DNA of 64,000 nucleotides from Roseiarcus sp963780825 (GCA_963780825.1 CAWADL010000020.1:356556-420555), one strand, 5' to 3'. Positions 1 to 10,655 are shown, counted from the stretch's first letter. Program-made: numbers and translations. The notes: a model not told the origin generated them from the sequence alone.

Positions 1-3000
1 CGGCGCCGAGCAGCGCGCCAATCACCACGTCGCGCCCCGTCCGCACGCCGCCGTCGACCTGCACCGCGATGCGCGCGCGCAGGCCGTTCATGACCAGCGT
101 CTGATGCGTCTCGGCAAGACCGATCTCCCACGGCGAGCCGGCATGTTTGATCGAGGTCAGCGGCGAAGCGCCGGTGCCCCCTTCGTAGCCGGAGATCGTC
201 ACGTGGTCCGACTTGCACTTGGCGACGCCCGCGGCGACCGTGCCGACGCCGACTTCGGAGACGAGCTTGACGGAGACGAGCCCCTCAGGGTTGACGTTCT
301 TCAGATCGTAGACGAGCTGCTTCAAGTCCTCGATCGAATAGATGTCATGATGCGGCGGCGGCGAGATCAGGCCGACGCCTTGCGTCGAATGCCGCACCTT
401 GGCGATCACGGCGTCGACCTTATGGCCGGGCAATTGGCCGCCTTCGCCGGGCTTCGCGCCCTGCGCCATCTTGATCTGCATCATGTCGGAGTTGACGAGA
501 TATTCCGCCGTCACGCCGAACCGGCCGGACGCGACTTGTTTGATGGCGCTGCGCATCCAGTCGCCATTCGGCAGCTTCTTGTACCGATCGCTTTCCTCGC
601 CGCCCTCGCCGGTGTTCGACTTGCCGCCGATGCGGTTCATCGCGATCGCCAGCGTCGTGTGCGCCTCGCGCGAGATCGAGCCATACGACATGGCGCCGGT
701 CGAGAAGCGCCGAACGATCTTGGCCGCCGACTCGACCTCTTCGATCGGAACCGGCGCGCGCCCATCCTGTTCAGCGCTCTTGATGCGGAACAGGCCGCGG
801 ATCGTCAGCAAATGCTCGGACTGATCGTTGAGCAACTTCGCGTAGGCGTCATATTTCTCGCGCGCGTTGCTGCGCACCGCGTGTTGCAACAACGAAACCG
901 TCTGCGGCGTCCAACTATGCGCCTCGCCGCGCAGCCGATAGGCGTATTCGCCGCCGACTTCGAGCGCGCCGCGCAACACCGGATAATCGCCGAAGGCTTC
1001 GCGATGCCGGCGCACCGTCTCCTCCGCGACCTCGTCGAGACCGACCCCTTCAATCATCGTGGCGGTGCCGAAGAAGAACTTCTCGACGAACGCCTTCGAC
1101 AGGCCGATCGCATCAAAGATCTGCGCGCCGCAATAGGATTGATAGGTCGAGATGCCCATCTTGGACATGACCTTCAACAAGCCCTTGTCGATCGACTTGA
1201 TGAAGCGCTTGACCACTTCATGCGCACTGATCTTCTCCGGCAGATCCCCGGCCATCGCGGCCAGCGTCTCGAACGCCAGATAGGGATTGATCGCCTCCGC
1301 GCCGTAGCCGGCGAGACAGGCGAAATGATGCACTTCGCGCGCGTCGCCGGTCTCGACGACGAGCCCCACGGAGGTGCGCAGGCCCTTTCGGATCAGATGG
1401 TGATGCACAGCGGCGGTGGCGAGCAGCGTCGGGATCGGGATGCGGTCAGCCCCAACCATACGGTCGCTCAATATGATGATGTTGTAGCGCCCGACAACGG
1501 CCGCCTCGGCGCGCTCGCAGACGCGCAACAATGCGTCTTCCATGCCCGCAGGGACCGCGCTCGACATCATAAGTGATGTCGATCGTGCGGGTATCGAACG
1601 TGTCCTCGAAATGACCGATGCAACGGATCTTTTCGAGGTCCTCGTTGGTGAGGATCGGTTGGCGCACTTCCAGGCGCTTGAGCCGTGCATTGCCTTCGAG
1701 GTCGAGCAGGTTCGGCCGCGGTCCGATGAACGAGACTAGGCTCATCACCAATTCTTCGCGGATCGGGTCGATCGGCGGATTGGTGACCTGCGCAAAGTTC
1801 TGCTTGAAATAGGTGTAGAGCGACTTCGACTTCTCCGACATCGCCGAGATCGGCGTGTCGGTGCCCATCGAGCCGACCGCCTCCTGGCCGGTCGCCGCCA
1901 TCGGCGCCATCAGGATGGCGAGGTCTTCCTGGCTGTAGCCAAACGCCTGCTGGCGATCGAGCAACGAAACATCGGTCCGCGCCGCGCGCGGCTCGACCGG
2001 GTTCAGCTCCTCCAGCACAATCTGCGTGCGATCGAGCCATTCCCTATAAGGGTGCGCCTTGGCCAGTGACGCCTTCAGTTCATCGTCGGAGATGATGCGA
2101 TGCTCAGTCAGGTCGACGAGCAGCATCTTGCCCGGCTGCAGCCGCCACTTCTTGACGATCGATTCCTCGGGGACAGGCAGCACGCCCATTTCCGAGGCGA
2201 GCACGACCAGCCCATCGTCAGTGACGAAATAGCGCGCGGGACGCAGGCCGTTGCGATCCAGCGTCGCGCCGATCTGGCGGCCATCGGTGAACGCCATCGC
2301 CGCCGGGCCGTCCCACGGCTCCATGATCGCGGCGTGATATTCGTAGAAGGCGCGGCGCTCTTCGTCCATTAGAGGATTGCCCGACCACGCCTCCGGGATC
2401 AGCATCATCATCGCGTGGGTCAGCGAATAGCCGCCGCGCACGAGGAACTCGAGCGCGTTGTCGAAACAGGCGGTGTCTGATTGACCTTCGTAGGAGATCG
2501 GCCACAATTTCGAGATGTCGTTGCCAAACAACTCGGAATCGACATTGGCCTGCCGCGCCGCCATCCAGTTGACGTTGCCGCGCAGCGTGTTGATCTCGCC
2601 GTTATGCGCGACCAACCGATAGGGATGCGCGAGCCGCCAGGACGGGAACGTATTGGTGGCGAAGCGCTGATGCACCAGCGCCAGCGCCGTCTCGAAGCGC
2701 GGGTCGAGCAAATCCTTGTAGTACGGCCCGAGCTGCTGCACGAGCACCATGCCCTTGTAGACGATGGTGCGGCACGACATCGACACCGGGTAATATTCCG
2801 CGATGCGCTCGTCGCGCATCGCATAGGTCTTGTTGGAGACCGCCTTGCGGATGACGAATATACGCCGCTCGAATGTGTCCTCGTCCTCGACATGCGCGCC
2901 GCGCGCGACGAACACCTGACGATGCACGGGTTCGACCGCCTTCACGCGGGGGCCGAGGCTCGCATTGTCGACGGGAACGTCGCGCCAACCCAGCACCTTC

Positions 3001-3399
3001 TGGCCTTCCTCGGCGATCGTCTCCTCGACGATTTTTTCCACAATCGCGCGCGCTTCCGGATCGCGCGGCATGAAGAATTGGCCGATGGCGTAGTGGCCGG
3101 GCTCGGGCAGCTTGAAACCGAGCTTCGCGCATTCCTCGATCAAAAAAGATGTGCGGGATTTGCGTGAGCACGCCGCAGCCGTCGCCGAGCGTCGCGTCCG
3201 CGCCGGTGGCGCCGCGATGGTCAAGGTGGACCAGGATGTGCAGACCCTTCTCCAGGATCGAATGCGACCTGCGATTATGCATGTCGGCGACGAAGCCGAC
3301 GCCGCAGGAATCGTGCTCCTTGGCTGGGTCGTAAAGACCGACGGCGCGGGGCATGAAAGGGTCGGCGCCGAGCGCGGCGGGGGCGGGTCTCACGTTCAT
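1..3399 (-). CDS. gltB: Glutamate synthase large subunit, 5' part, two frameshifts
   Basis: This enzyme (GOGAT, with the GltD small subunit) transfers the glutamine amide to 2-oxoglutarate to give two glutamates. The visible part holds the class II amidotransferase domain, the central domain and the start of the FMN-binding synthase domain; the C-terminus lies beyond the left edge. KEHDSCGVGF near the N-terminus carries the Cys that becomes catalytic after propeptide removal. The ATG at 3399 follows GGAGTGAGGAG. The frame is broken twice. A T6 run on the minus strand (3142-3147) needs one T fewer to join PHIF to LIEECAKLGF. Near 1546-1554 one base fewer joins DITYDVERGP to GMEDALLRVCERAE. Both repairs give family-like protein, so I read one functional gene with sequence errors. 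A true pseudogene is the alternative. The 490-codon open frame on the opposite strand is an antisense shadow. Confidence 0.93.
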
Positions 3400-3748
3400 C
3401 TCCTCACTCCCTTCGGACCTGCGGCGCACGTTGGACGGTCGCCGCGATGGATTTCTAGGATATTGTCGCAAATGCTATGACGGGGACAGCGCTGTCGCTG
3501 GCAAATCAGGCGCGGGGTTTCCCGCGTTTGTCGTACTCGATGGCGTCCGACATGACACTGTGCCCTGATTGTCTTGCCGCCGGCGCCGAGGGCGCGCAAA
3601 TGGGTCAGCAAGACTGTCCTATTTGGTTCACATTGCCAGAAAGCCAATTGCGGCACAAGGCGCCTCGGCGATATTTTTCTCAAGGCACGGATGGGGCTCG
3701 GCAGGCGACTTTCCTCCTGGGTCCGCGCGATGCATGAAGGGCGCCGCA
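3400..3748. other. Intergenic region between divergent gltB and threonine aldolase
   Basis: About 350 bases lie between the divergent starts of gltB and the aldolase gene, so both promoters should be here. Several short open frames cross it on both strands, but none has a ribosome binding site with a protein-like sequence. I could not fix a promoter or operator. Confidence 0.4.
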
Positions 3749-4825
3749 ATGGAGGCGGGACGCGTGAATTTTGCTAGCGACAATACCGCGGGCGTCGACC
3801 CGCGAATTCTGCAAGCGATTACGGCAGCGGGCTCAGGCGGGGCGGCGGCTTACGGCGCCGACGACTGGTCGCAGCGCGCCTCGCAGCAACTGGCCGAGAT
3901 CTTTGAGACCGAGCTTGCGGCCTATCTCGTCGCCACCGGCACGGCCGCCAATGCGCTGGCTTTGTCGGCGCTCGCCCGGCCGTGGGAGGCGATATTCTGT
4001 CACGAAGAGAGCCATGTGCACGACGATGAATGCGGCGCGCCCGAATTCTTCGCCGGGGGCGCGAAGCTCGTGGGAATTCCCGGCTATGCCGGCAAGATCA
4101 CGCCGGATGCGCTGAAGGAAACGCTGTCGCGATATCCCCGTGGGCTGGTCAAATCCGTCCAACCTGCGGCGCTGACCCTCAGCCAGGTCACTGAGGCGGG
4201 CACGGTCTACAAGCTCGATGAAATCCGCGCGCTCACCGAGATCGCGCATGAGGTCGGGGTGTCTGTCCACATGGACGGCGCCCGCTTCGGCAATGCGCTG
4301 CTTTCGCTCGGCTGCACCCCGGCGGAAATGACTTGGAAGGCGGGGATCGACGCGCTCTCTTTCGGGGCCACCAAGAACGGCGCGCTGGCCTGCGAAGCGG
4401 TGGTGTTTTTCGACAAGCGCAAGGCGGAGGCGTTCCCTTACCTTCGCAAGCGGGGCGGACACACGGTGTCGAAAGGCCGGCTCTTGGGCGCGCAGATGAC
4501 CGCATACCTCGAGGCCGGCCTCTGGCTGGAGTTGGCAACGCGGTCCAACGCCGCGGCGCGCCGCCTGTTAGACGGACTTGTCGCCACATCGGGCGTCCGC
4601 GCCGCGTGGCCATGCGAGGCCAACGAGGTGTTTATAATTGCTGCGAGCGAGCGGCTGGAGCGATGGCGCGCCGCCGGCGCGAAGTTCTACGATTGGCCGA
4701 CCCGGGCGATCGCGCCGGAGGATGCGCCGCGATCGGGCGAAACGCTGTGCCGGCTGGTAACCTCGTTCGAAACTACCGACGCGGAAATCGACGGCCTGCT
4801 AGCCTTGGCGCGCGCTGACCGGTAG
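3749..4825 (+). CDS. ltaE: Low-specificity L-threonine aldolase (beta-eliminating lyase family)
   Basis: This is a PLP enzyme of fold type I that cleaves L-threonine or allo-threonine to glycine and acetaldehyde in the cytosol. The 358-residue product has the family length. VNFASDNTAG opens the fold, MDGARF (about residue 175) includes the Asp expected to contact the PLP pyridine nitrogen, and SFGATKNG places the Schiff-base lysine at about residue 209. ATG 3749 is chosen because AAGGG lies seven bases upstream. The in-frame ATG at 3734 has no Shine-Dalgarno sequence. The gene stands alone, divergent from gltB. Substrate preference cannot be read from the sequence, so other beta-hydroxy amino acids are possible. 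Confidence 0.88.
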   Translation: MEAGRVNFASDNTAGVDPRILQAITAAGSGGAAAYGADDWSQRASQQLAEIFETELAAYLVATGTAANALALSALARPWEAIFCHEESHVHDDECGAPEFFAGGAKLVGIPGYAGKITPDALKETLSRYPRGLVKSVQPAALTLSQVTEAGTVYKLDEIRALTEIAHEVGVSVHMDGARFGNALLSLGCTPAEMTWKAGIDALSFGATKNGALACEAVVFFDKRKAEAFPYLRKRGGHTVSKGRLLGAQMTAYLEAGLWLELATRSNAAARRLLDGLVATSGVRAAWPCEANEVFIIAASERLERWRAAGAKFYDWPTRAIAPEDAPRSGETLCRLVTSFETTDAEIDGLLALARADR

Positions 4826-4914
4826 AATATAACAGGGGCAAATAAAATGTCCCAACGAAGCCTTAATTTGCGTGCAACGGTTTTGTGGACTTTGCGTTAC
4901 GGGAGCTGACGACC

Positions 4915-5793
4915 ATGGCTTTTCGGTTTGCGACGACGGCGGGATTGGCTTTGGCGGTCGCGCTGCTGGCGACGGGCGCGAGCAAGGCGCAAGGCTTTTT
5001 CAGCTCTTATGAGTTGTCGCCGCGGCAGATTGCCGGCGTGCTTTCTGACGACGGCTACCAGTTGCGCGGGCCGCTCATGCGGCGCGGCGATGTTTATGTT
5101 TGCGACGCGGTCTCGGTTTCCGGGCGCTCGGTCCGGCTCATTGTCAGCACCCGGGACGGCCATGTGATCGACCGCTACGCGACCGATGAGCGGCGCCGTT
5201 ACGGTGAAGACAACAACGACTGGAGGTCGCGACCCGACAACGATTGGGGTTGGTCGAGACAGCAGCGCTACGCGAACCAGGATGACACCCGACCCGCGCC
5301 CGCACAACCGCGCGACCAGTTCGCGCTTGGTGACCTGTTCGGCGGCCCCTCCCGGGTTTACGGCAACGACAGCATGTTCGCGCCGCGGCCGACGCCGGCG
5401 CCCTCGCCGACGTCGGACAGTGTCGACGCGCCCAAGCCAAAGCATCATGCGCTGAAGAAGCATCGCGATTCCTCGCCTTCGGTAGCCAGGGCGGCGCCCA
5501 GCGATGCGACTGCGCCCGTCGCACAGCCCTCGGCCACGCCGTCGCCGTCCGTGGCCGCGGTCGCGCCCAGCGCGCCGGAAAAGTCTGCGGTCGAGCCTTC
5601 GAAGCCGGTGTCGACGCCTGATGTCGTGAAGCCGACGCCGGAAGCCGTTGCGCCCACGCCTTCGCCGAAGCAGACAACCGCGGAAACCGAAAAACCCGCG
5701 GCGGTCGAAGTGGTGAAGCCCGCGCCGGCGACGCAGAAGTCTGAGAGCCAACGCAAGAAGCTCAACGATCTTCCGGTCGGCACGCTCGACTGA
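4915..5793 (+). CDS. Secreted Pro/Ala-rich hypothetical protein
   Basis: No family is recognised with confidence. The first 27 residues form a classical signal peptide ending near ASKAQG, so the product should be exported. A globular N-terminal part (about residues 28-90) contains YELSPRQIAGVLSDDGYQL and a short beta-rich stretch. The rest is low-complexity Pro, Ala, Ser and Lys repeats, which suggests an extended periplasmic linker or wall-spanning region. ATG 4915 follows GGGAG at a good distance. An upstream in-frame start at 4885 would precede the signal peptide and is less likely. A GTAG-class repeat follows the gene directly. Confidence 0.7.
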   Translation: MAFRFATTAGLALAVALLATGASKAQGFFSSYELSPRQIAGVLSDDGYQLRGPLMRRGDVYVCDAVSVSGRSVRLIVSTRDGHVIDRYATDERRRYGEDNNDWRSRPDNDWGWSRQQRYANQDDTRPAPAQPRDQFALGDLFGGPSRVYGNDSMFAPRPTPAPSPTSDSVDAPKPKHHALKKHRDSSPSVARAAPSDATAPVAQPSATPSPSVAAVAPSAPEKSAVEPSKPVSTPDVVKPTPEAVAPTPSPKQTTAETEKPAAVEVVKPAPATQKSESQRKKLNDLPVGTLD

Positions 5794-5808
5794 TCGTCGG
5801 GGTGCACA

Positions 5809-5906
5809 CTGTAGCCGCGGTCGTCGACCGCGGTCTCGCCGTGATCGAATCCTTGCTGGATGACGAGCGTGCGCACAGCGACCGCGGTCAACGACCGCGG
5901 CTACAA
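5809..5906. repeat. GTAG-class REP pair (family A, copy 1)
   Basis: An inverted pair of hairpins is bounded by TGTAGCCGCGGTC on the left and GACCGCGGCTACA on the right. Each arm has a GTAG foot followed by a palindrome with core CCGCGGTC/GACCGCGG. This is the layout of bacterial REP pairs (BIMEs). It lies between the secreted protein gene and convergent ihfB. Confidence 0.75.
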
Positions 5907-5935
5907 ACGACGCCCGCTACAGCAGCCTTCAGCTG

Positions 5936-6214
5936 TTATTTGTTCAGCCGCTCGCGCATTTCCTTGCCGGTCTTGAAGAACGGCACGAACTTCTCCTGCA
6001 CCGGCACTTTGTCGCCGGTTCGCGGATTGCGCCCGGTGCGCGCCTGGCGCTGCTTGGTTGAGAAAGCGCCGAACCCCCTCAACTCCACGCGATCGCCGCG
6101 CGCCAGCGCGCCGGTGATCTCGCCGAGGATCGCATCGACGATATTCTCCAGGTCGCGCTGATAGAGATGCGGATTACGCGCCGCCAAACGCTGAACCAGT
6201 TCCGACTTGATCAC
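5936..6214 (-). CDS. ihfB: Integration host factor subunit beta
   Basis: This DNA-bending HU/IHF-family protein forms a heterodimer with IhfA and shapes nucleoid, promoter and recombination complexes. The 92-residue product starts MIKSELVQRLA. It has the family signature GFGAFSTKQRQARTGRNPRTG and the beta-arm with RNPRTGDKVPV, where the conserved Pro intercalates into DNA. It lies downstream of sppA on the same strand with a 42-base gap, an order common in alphaproteobacteria, and the two are probably co-transcribed. IHF-beta is preferred over HU because of the MIKSELV start and this neighbourhood. Confidence 0.93.
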   Translation of the reverse strand: MIKSELVQRLAARNPHLYQRDLENIVDAILGEITGALARGDRVELRGFGAFSTKQRQARTGRNPRTGDKVPVQEKFVPFFKTGKEMRERLNK

Positions 6215-6256
6215 GCCGCCGCCCCTTTACCGAACTTGCCGCGCTCCGCCCGCGCG

Positions 6257-7192
6257 TCAATTTCCCGCCGTCATCTGCCAAATGGAGACAAGACCGTCAA
6301 CCGACCCCGACTCGCCGAAACCGCTGTCTGAGAGAAGCCGCGAAAGCCCCGAAACCATACTTCGCAGCCTGAAACCCGTGAATCCGGCCCCCGGAGAATA
6401 ATCGCGGAGCGGCAGGTTCTTTGGCACGGATTTGGCGCTGTTCAGCCAATCGATCGCCTCGCGCTCCCCGCCCAACGCGTCCGCGAGTTTAAGGGGAATG
6501 CTCTGCCTACCTGTGAACACGCGCCCATCATCGACACGCGCCAGTTCGTCCGCACTCATTTGCCGGCGCTCGCGGACGAGGTCTTTGAACCAAGCAAACG
6601 AGTCATCGATCAGCGCGGCGATCGCGGCGCGGGCGGCGTCGCTGGTGGGCTCAAATCCGTTGGGCGCGGCTTTCAAAGGCGACGACTTGATCGACTCGTA
6701 TTTGACGCCGAGCTTGTCCAACAAGCCCGAGACATTCGGATATTGCGCCAGCACGCCGATCGAGCCGACGATCGAAGTTTGACGCACGAAAATGCGGTCG
6801 GCCGCGAGCGCTGCGATATAGGCCCCGGACGCGCCGACAGCGCCGACCACAGCGACCGTCGGCTTGTCCGCGGCCACGCGGCGGATTTCTTCGTAGAGCC
6901 GCTCCGACCCTTCGGTAGTGCCGCCTGGACTGTCGATGGCGAGGACAACGCCGCGCGCGCGGGATTTGCCGATGGCGCGCAGTGCAGAGATCGTTGCCTC
7001 ATCGCCGGTAATGACGCCGGAGATGTGCAGCTTGGCGATATGATCTCCGAGGGCGCCGGGACCGATGCCGGAGAACCGCAGGCCCAGAACAATCAGGGCG
7101 ATGGCGGCCACTCCGAAGGCAATGGCGCGCCAAATCGTCACCTGGCGCGAAAGCCGCCGGCGATCGATCAAATAATCCGCGGAAACAGACAC
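6257..7192 (-). CDS. sppA: Signal peptide peptidase SppA, short form (S49 family)
   Basis: This inner-membrane serine protease degrades cleaved signal peptides. The 311-residue product is the short, single-domain form. A membrane segment spans about residues 21-40 and the protease domain follows. The nucleophile Ser is in GASGAYIAA at about residue 122 and the general-base Lys is in SSPLKAAPN at about 174. This 52-residue Ser-Lys spacing matches the short SppA type. DSPGG near residue 87 is also typical. It is the first gene of a probable sppA-ihfB unit. Confidence 0.92.
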   Translation of the reverse strand: MSVSADYLIDRRRLSRQVTIWRAIAFGVAAIALIVLGLRFSGIGPGALGDHIAKLHISGVITGDEATISALRAIGKSRARGVVLAIDSPGGTTEGSERLYEEIRRVAADKPTVAVVGAVGASGAYIAALAADRIFVRQTSIVGSIGVLAQYPNVSGLLDKLGVKYESIKSSPLKAAPNGFEPTSDAARAAIAALIDDSFAWFKDLVRERRQMSADELARVDDGRVFTGRQSIPLKLADALGGEREAIDWLNSAKSVPKNLPLRDYSPGAGFTGFRLRSMVSGLSRLLSDSGFGESGSVDGLVSIWQMTAGN

Positions 7193-7513
7193 CGAGCGCC
7201 CCCCGCAGCGATCGTTGGGCTTGGCGACGTCAAGCCGGCAACATCAGCGCCCCAACGTTAACCACCGCCGCGACGCTTCGCAAGCGCCGCATAATAAGTC
7301 CTTGTCCGAAGTGGGAGTTTCGTCTGGCGACAGCCGAAGACTTCCATTTGCGCCGGGAGTCTTCAAAGTCACGAACACGTGAAAGATAATTAACCTTTAT
7401 TCGAAACCCGACCCCTCCCCACGCGTAGTCACACTAGGGCCGCCGGGTGGCCTTTTCGGCGCCACAGTCCGTTCAGGGGCGCAGGATCATTTCAGAACGG
7501 GGGAAATGCTCAC
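7193..7513. other. Intergenic region between divergent sppA and ferritin-like gene
   Basis: This 321-base divergent spacer becomes AT-rich around 7385-7410 (ATAATTAACCTTTATTCG), which may be part of a promoter for the ferritin-like gene. No protein-like open frame or strong palindrome was found. Confidence 0.35.
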
Positions 7514-8479
7514 ATGCTTGCAGACCTCATTGCGCGCCGTCGCGCCCGCAAAGCCGCCATGTCATTAAACGCGCCGAGCGACAGCGGGCGTCGAGGCTTT
7601 ATCCGCGGCTTTGGCGCCGCAGCGGCTGGCGCTGCGGCCGTTACGGCTCTGGGCAGCGACGGAACCGGCTTTAATAAGGCCCAAGCCGCCAACCTCGACA
7701 TCGCGATCCTGCAGTTCGCGCTGAACCTCGAATATTTGGAGGCCGAATTCTATCTGCGCGCGGCGTCCGGAAGCGGTCTCGGGCCCAGCGTTACGGGAAA
7801 TCCGACTTCGACGGTCGTCGGCGGCCGCCAAGTCGACTTCAGCTCACAGCCACTGATCGGGGCCTATGCCAACGAAATCGCTCAGGAAGAGCGCAAGCAC
7901 GTTCTGTTCCTGCGCGCCGCGCTTGGCCCATCGGGCGTCAACGAGCCCGCCATCGACTTCACGAACAGTTTTATTACGCTAGGTAATTATACCGGCTTGA
8001 GCACAAACTTCGATCCGTTCGCGGACCCCTTCAGCTTCTTGCTGGCCGCTTACATTTTTGAGGACGTGGGGGTCACCGCCTACCACGGCGCCGCGCGGCT
8101 GATCACGAACTTAAACTATCTCGACGCAGCGGCGGGAATTCTGGCGGTTGAGGCCTACCACGCGGGATTGGTACGCACTGTGTTGTTCGCCAACGGTTAC
8201 GCGCAACAGACCCAGGCGATCTCAATGTTACGCGCAAAACTCGACGGCACCGTTGGGACCGCTAATATTGACGATCAGGGCGTCGGGACGACGTCGCTCC
8301 CGCATATCGTGCTTGCCACCGACCCGCGAAACGCTCCGTCTCCTGGCCCGGGCAACAATGCGATCGCCTACGATAGGTCGCCACGGCAGGTGGCGAACAT
8401 CGTCTACGGCTCTGTCGGCGCCGCCAGAGGGTTGTTCTTCCCGAATGGCATCAATGGCGCGGCGGCGCTTTTCTCATAA
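7514..8479 (+). CDS. Tat-exported ferritin-like domain protein
   Basis: The product belongs to the ferritin-like four-helix family that includes desiccation-related proteins (PF13668 type). An N-terminal Tat signal is visible: a basic start, then SGRRGFIRGFGAAAAG and a hydrophobic stretch. It is therefore probably exported folded. Helix-borne carboxylates and histidines that could bind a di-metal centre occur in LNLEYLEAEFY, EIAQEERKHVLFLR, FEDVGVTAYHG and VEAYHAGLVR. ATG 7514 follows a GGGGGA Shine-Dalgarno. The C-terminal 80 residues are outside the helical core. Function is unknown; stress or desiccation protection is inferred from family membership only. Confidence 0.82.
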   Translation: MLADLIARRRARKAAMSLNAPSDSGRRGFIRGFGAAAAGAAAVTALGSDGTGFNKAQAANLDIAILQFALNLEYLEAEFYLRAASGSGLGPSVTGNPTSTVVGGRQVDFSSQPLIGAYANEIAQEERKHVLFLRAALGPSGVNEPAIDFTNSFITLGNYTGLSTNFDPFADPFSFLLAAYIFEDVGVTAYHGAARLITNLNYLDAAAGILAVEAYHAGLVRTVLFANGYAQQTQAISMLRAKLDGTVGTANIDDQGVGTTSLPHIVLATDPRNAPSPGPGNNAIAYDRSPRQVANIVYGSVGAARGLFFPNGINGAAALFS

Positions 8480-8486
8480 CGAGTGA

Positions 8487-8511
8487 GCAGGGCGGCGCAG
8501 CGCCGCCCTGC
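8487..8511 (+). terminator. Hairpin after the ferritin-like gene
   Basis: A 12-bp perfect stem with a single-base loop (GCAGGGCGGCGC, then A, then its complement) starts eight bases after the stop codon. No U tract follows, so it may be a weak terminator or an mRNA 3' end stabiliser. Confidence 0.5.
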
Positions 8512-8527
8512 CAACCATCGGCGCGGC

Positions 8528-8619
8528 CTGTAGACGCGGTCGCCGACCACGTTCGTCCGGCACCCAATTTAGCTAGAATTTCCAAGCCGAGCCACCGGGG
8601 TCAGCGACCGCGGCTACAG
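8528..8619. repeat. GTAG-class REP pair (family A, copy 2)
   Basis: The ends read CTGTAGACGCGGTC and GACCGCGGCTACAG. The left arm has drifted (GACGCGGTCGCCGACCACG), while the right arm keeps the consensus. It lies between the convergent ferritin-like and flavodoxin-fold genes. Confidence 0.7.
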
Positions 8620-8642
8620 GGGCGATGCGCCCCGGTTACAAC

Positions 8643-9227
8643 TCACCAACCAGAGAACCGCGACTCGACTTGCTTGAGAAACGCGGCTCGCCGGGCGGGC
8701 TGCGTATGGTTCATGTCGTGCAGCGCGACATAGTCGCAGCTCGCGCCGGCCGCGCAGGTGACGCGTAGCGATCGGGTGATAAAGCGTCGGCACGGATCGC
8801 CGGCGAGAAAGGTGCGCAGCCGCGTGCCGCCATAGGTGCAGGCGACGCCGAGCTTCCGTACATTCGTCAAAGACGGCACATAGTCGCCGTTTTCCTTCAA
8901 ATAAAAGCTGACGCCGGGCAAGAAAACCTTGTCGATGAATCCCTTGAGGATCGCGGGAAAGCCCATGTTCCAGACCGGAAAAGAGAATGCCAACGCTTCC
9001 GCCTTGAGCAGGCGGTCGACATAAGGCTTGACGCGAGTCTGGTTGACGGCGACGTTGTGATATTCAATCCGATCCTGCCGCGACATCACCGGATCGAACT
9101 TTTCGGCGTTGAGATCGCAGTCATCGATTTCGTGACCGCGACGCTGCAACGTCTCAACCAGCGTCTTGTGAACCGCCGCCCCAAAACTTGTTTCCACGGG
9201 ATGCGCATAGAGAACGAGAATCCGCAT
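8643..9227 (-). CDS. NAD(P)H-dependent flavodoxin-fold oxidoreductase (quinone reductase family)
   Basis: This cytosolic FMN/FAD reductase belongs to the NAD(P)H dehydrogenase (quinone) family (PF02525), as do KefF and MdaB. The sequence opens with RILVLYAHP, the flavin-phosphate loop region, and has AFSFPVWNMGFPAILKGFID, the family signature before the active site. At 194 residues it has the usual length. Its start overlaps the stop of the upstream FAD-linked oxidase gene, so the two are probably translationally coupled. It may recycle reducing equivalents for that oxidase or reduce an aromatic intermediate in the same pathway; this is inference from context. Confidence 0.82.
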   Translation of the reverse strand: MRILVLYAHPVETSFGAAVHKTLVETLQRRGHEIDDCDLNAEKFDPVMSRQDRIEYHNVAVNQTRVKPYVDRLLKAEALAFSFPVWNMGFPAILKGFIDKVFLPGVSFYLKENGDYVPSLTNVRKLGVACTYGGTRLRTFLAGDPCRRFITRSLRVTCAAGASCDYVALHDMNHTQPARRAAFLKQVESRFSGW

Positions 9228-10655
9228 CAGGCCCTCGCGGCCGCTGCGCGCGCTTCGAGGCCCTGGAACAGATAAGTCTGGCCGGAGGCGAAATCGAAAC
9301 TCGGGTTCTCGAAGGCAATCATCTTTCCGGGATTGAGCAGGCCCTGCGGATCGGTCTCGCGCTTGAACGCGAGTTGGACGGCATCCGTCTGTTTCATGCC
9401 GCCCTCCTCCAGCGTGTAGCGATGCGGATTGAACACAAAAGCGCCCATCGCCTCGTGCTCGCGAATGATCTCCTCCAGCCGCTCCTCAGTGCTGAAACGA
9501 ATAAGCGGCAGGCCCGGCGAACTCGATCCGGCCGTTGAAGCGGATGAATTCCAGATGAGGGATCAACTCGTCGCGGAATTTTTCGTGGATCCGGTGCAGC
9601 CTGTCGAGCGGCAGTTCATCTCCGTAGCGGACTTGCAAGTAGGTGATCGCAGGGTCGACCCGCAAGCCCCTGAGCGTTGTATGATTCCAGCTCAGCTCGT
9701 AGTTGGGCGGCAAACCCTTCATAACTTCCGGCGCGGCGGTGCTGGAATCGAGCAGCACGTCAGCGTTCCAGGGTTTTGTGAAGGCGTAAAATGCATCCAG
9801 CGCATGCGGCGCCACCATCGCCAGCACGACGCTCGCGCCCTCGGGGATCAACCCGCGATGCCGCAGGAAATAAGATTGCGGCGCTGGCGCCGCGACGGCG
9901 GTGATGAGCTTCTTCAGTATGCCGTCTTGCGCACCCAAAGCCGCGCCGTAGGCGGCGGCAGCCGTGAACGAACCAAAGCCGACAATCACGTCAACCCAGT
10001 CGTAGCGGGGCGCCAGCGGCATCTCGACTTCGGTGATAATCCCGTTGGTGCCATAGGCGTGCACGGCCTTATGCAGGTCGGCGCCGGTAAGTTCGAGCGC
10101 GCGCGGGTTCTCCTCCATCGTCAACAAGCGCAGCCGGATGACGTTGCCGAAATCGCGCAATCCGCCCCAAGTGATCGAGCCGACCCCGCCTGAGCCGCCG
10201 GCGACGAATCCGGCTACCGACGCGGTCGCGCGCGTCGAGGGAAACATGCGCAGCTCCTGTCCGCTGCCTGATAGCGCCTTATCGATCTCAATTAGGATCG
10301 CGCCAGGCTCGCAAACGACGCGGCCGTGGGCAATCGATTTGACGGCGTTCATCTCGATGAGATTGAGCAACACGCCGCCATTCAGCGGCATCGCCTGACC
10401 GTAGTTGCCCGTACCGGCGCCGCGCGGCGTGACGGGAATGCCAAGCCGATAAGCGGCGGAGAGGACACGACGCACCTCGTCTTCGCTTTTCGGCGAGACC
10501 ATCACGTCGGCCGTCACAGCTTCGAGCTGGCGCTTCAGAACCGGCGAATACCAATAGAAATCGCGGCTCTTTTGTTTGACGAGGGTTGGGTTGTCCTCGC
10601 ATTTGATGTCGCCGATCGCAGCGCGGAATGTGGCGATGTCATAAGTTTCGGTCAT
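9227..10655 (-). CDS. FAD-linked oxidase (GlcD / vanillyl-alcohol-oxidase-like), one frameshift
   Basis: This is a flavoprotein of the PCMH type. The FAD-binding half has PRGAGTGNYGQAMPLNGG and SVAGFVAGGSGGVGS. The C-terminal half ends with LLNPGKMI, typical of the family's closing motif. The frame breaks near 9511: removing one base changes EFAGPAAYSFQH-stop into EFAGLPLIRFSTEERLEE and rejoins the last 90 residues. Repaired length is 475 residues, normal for the family. It overlaps the preceding deaminase ORF by four bases and the following reductase gene by one, so it belongs to a tight operon. The substrate is unknown; context suggests a product of pyrimidine-like or other N-heterocycle deamination. 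Confidence 0.82.

Noticed and set aside
104..1576. A 490-codon open frame on the plus strand
   Set aside because: It lies antisense to gltB, is Arg/Asp/His-rich in the way of GC-rich shadows, and the minus strand codes for conserved GltB sequence.
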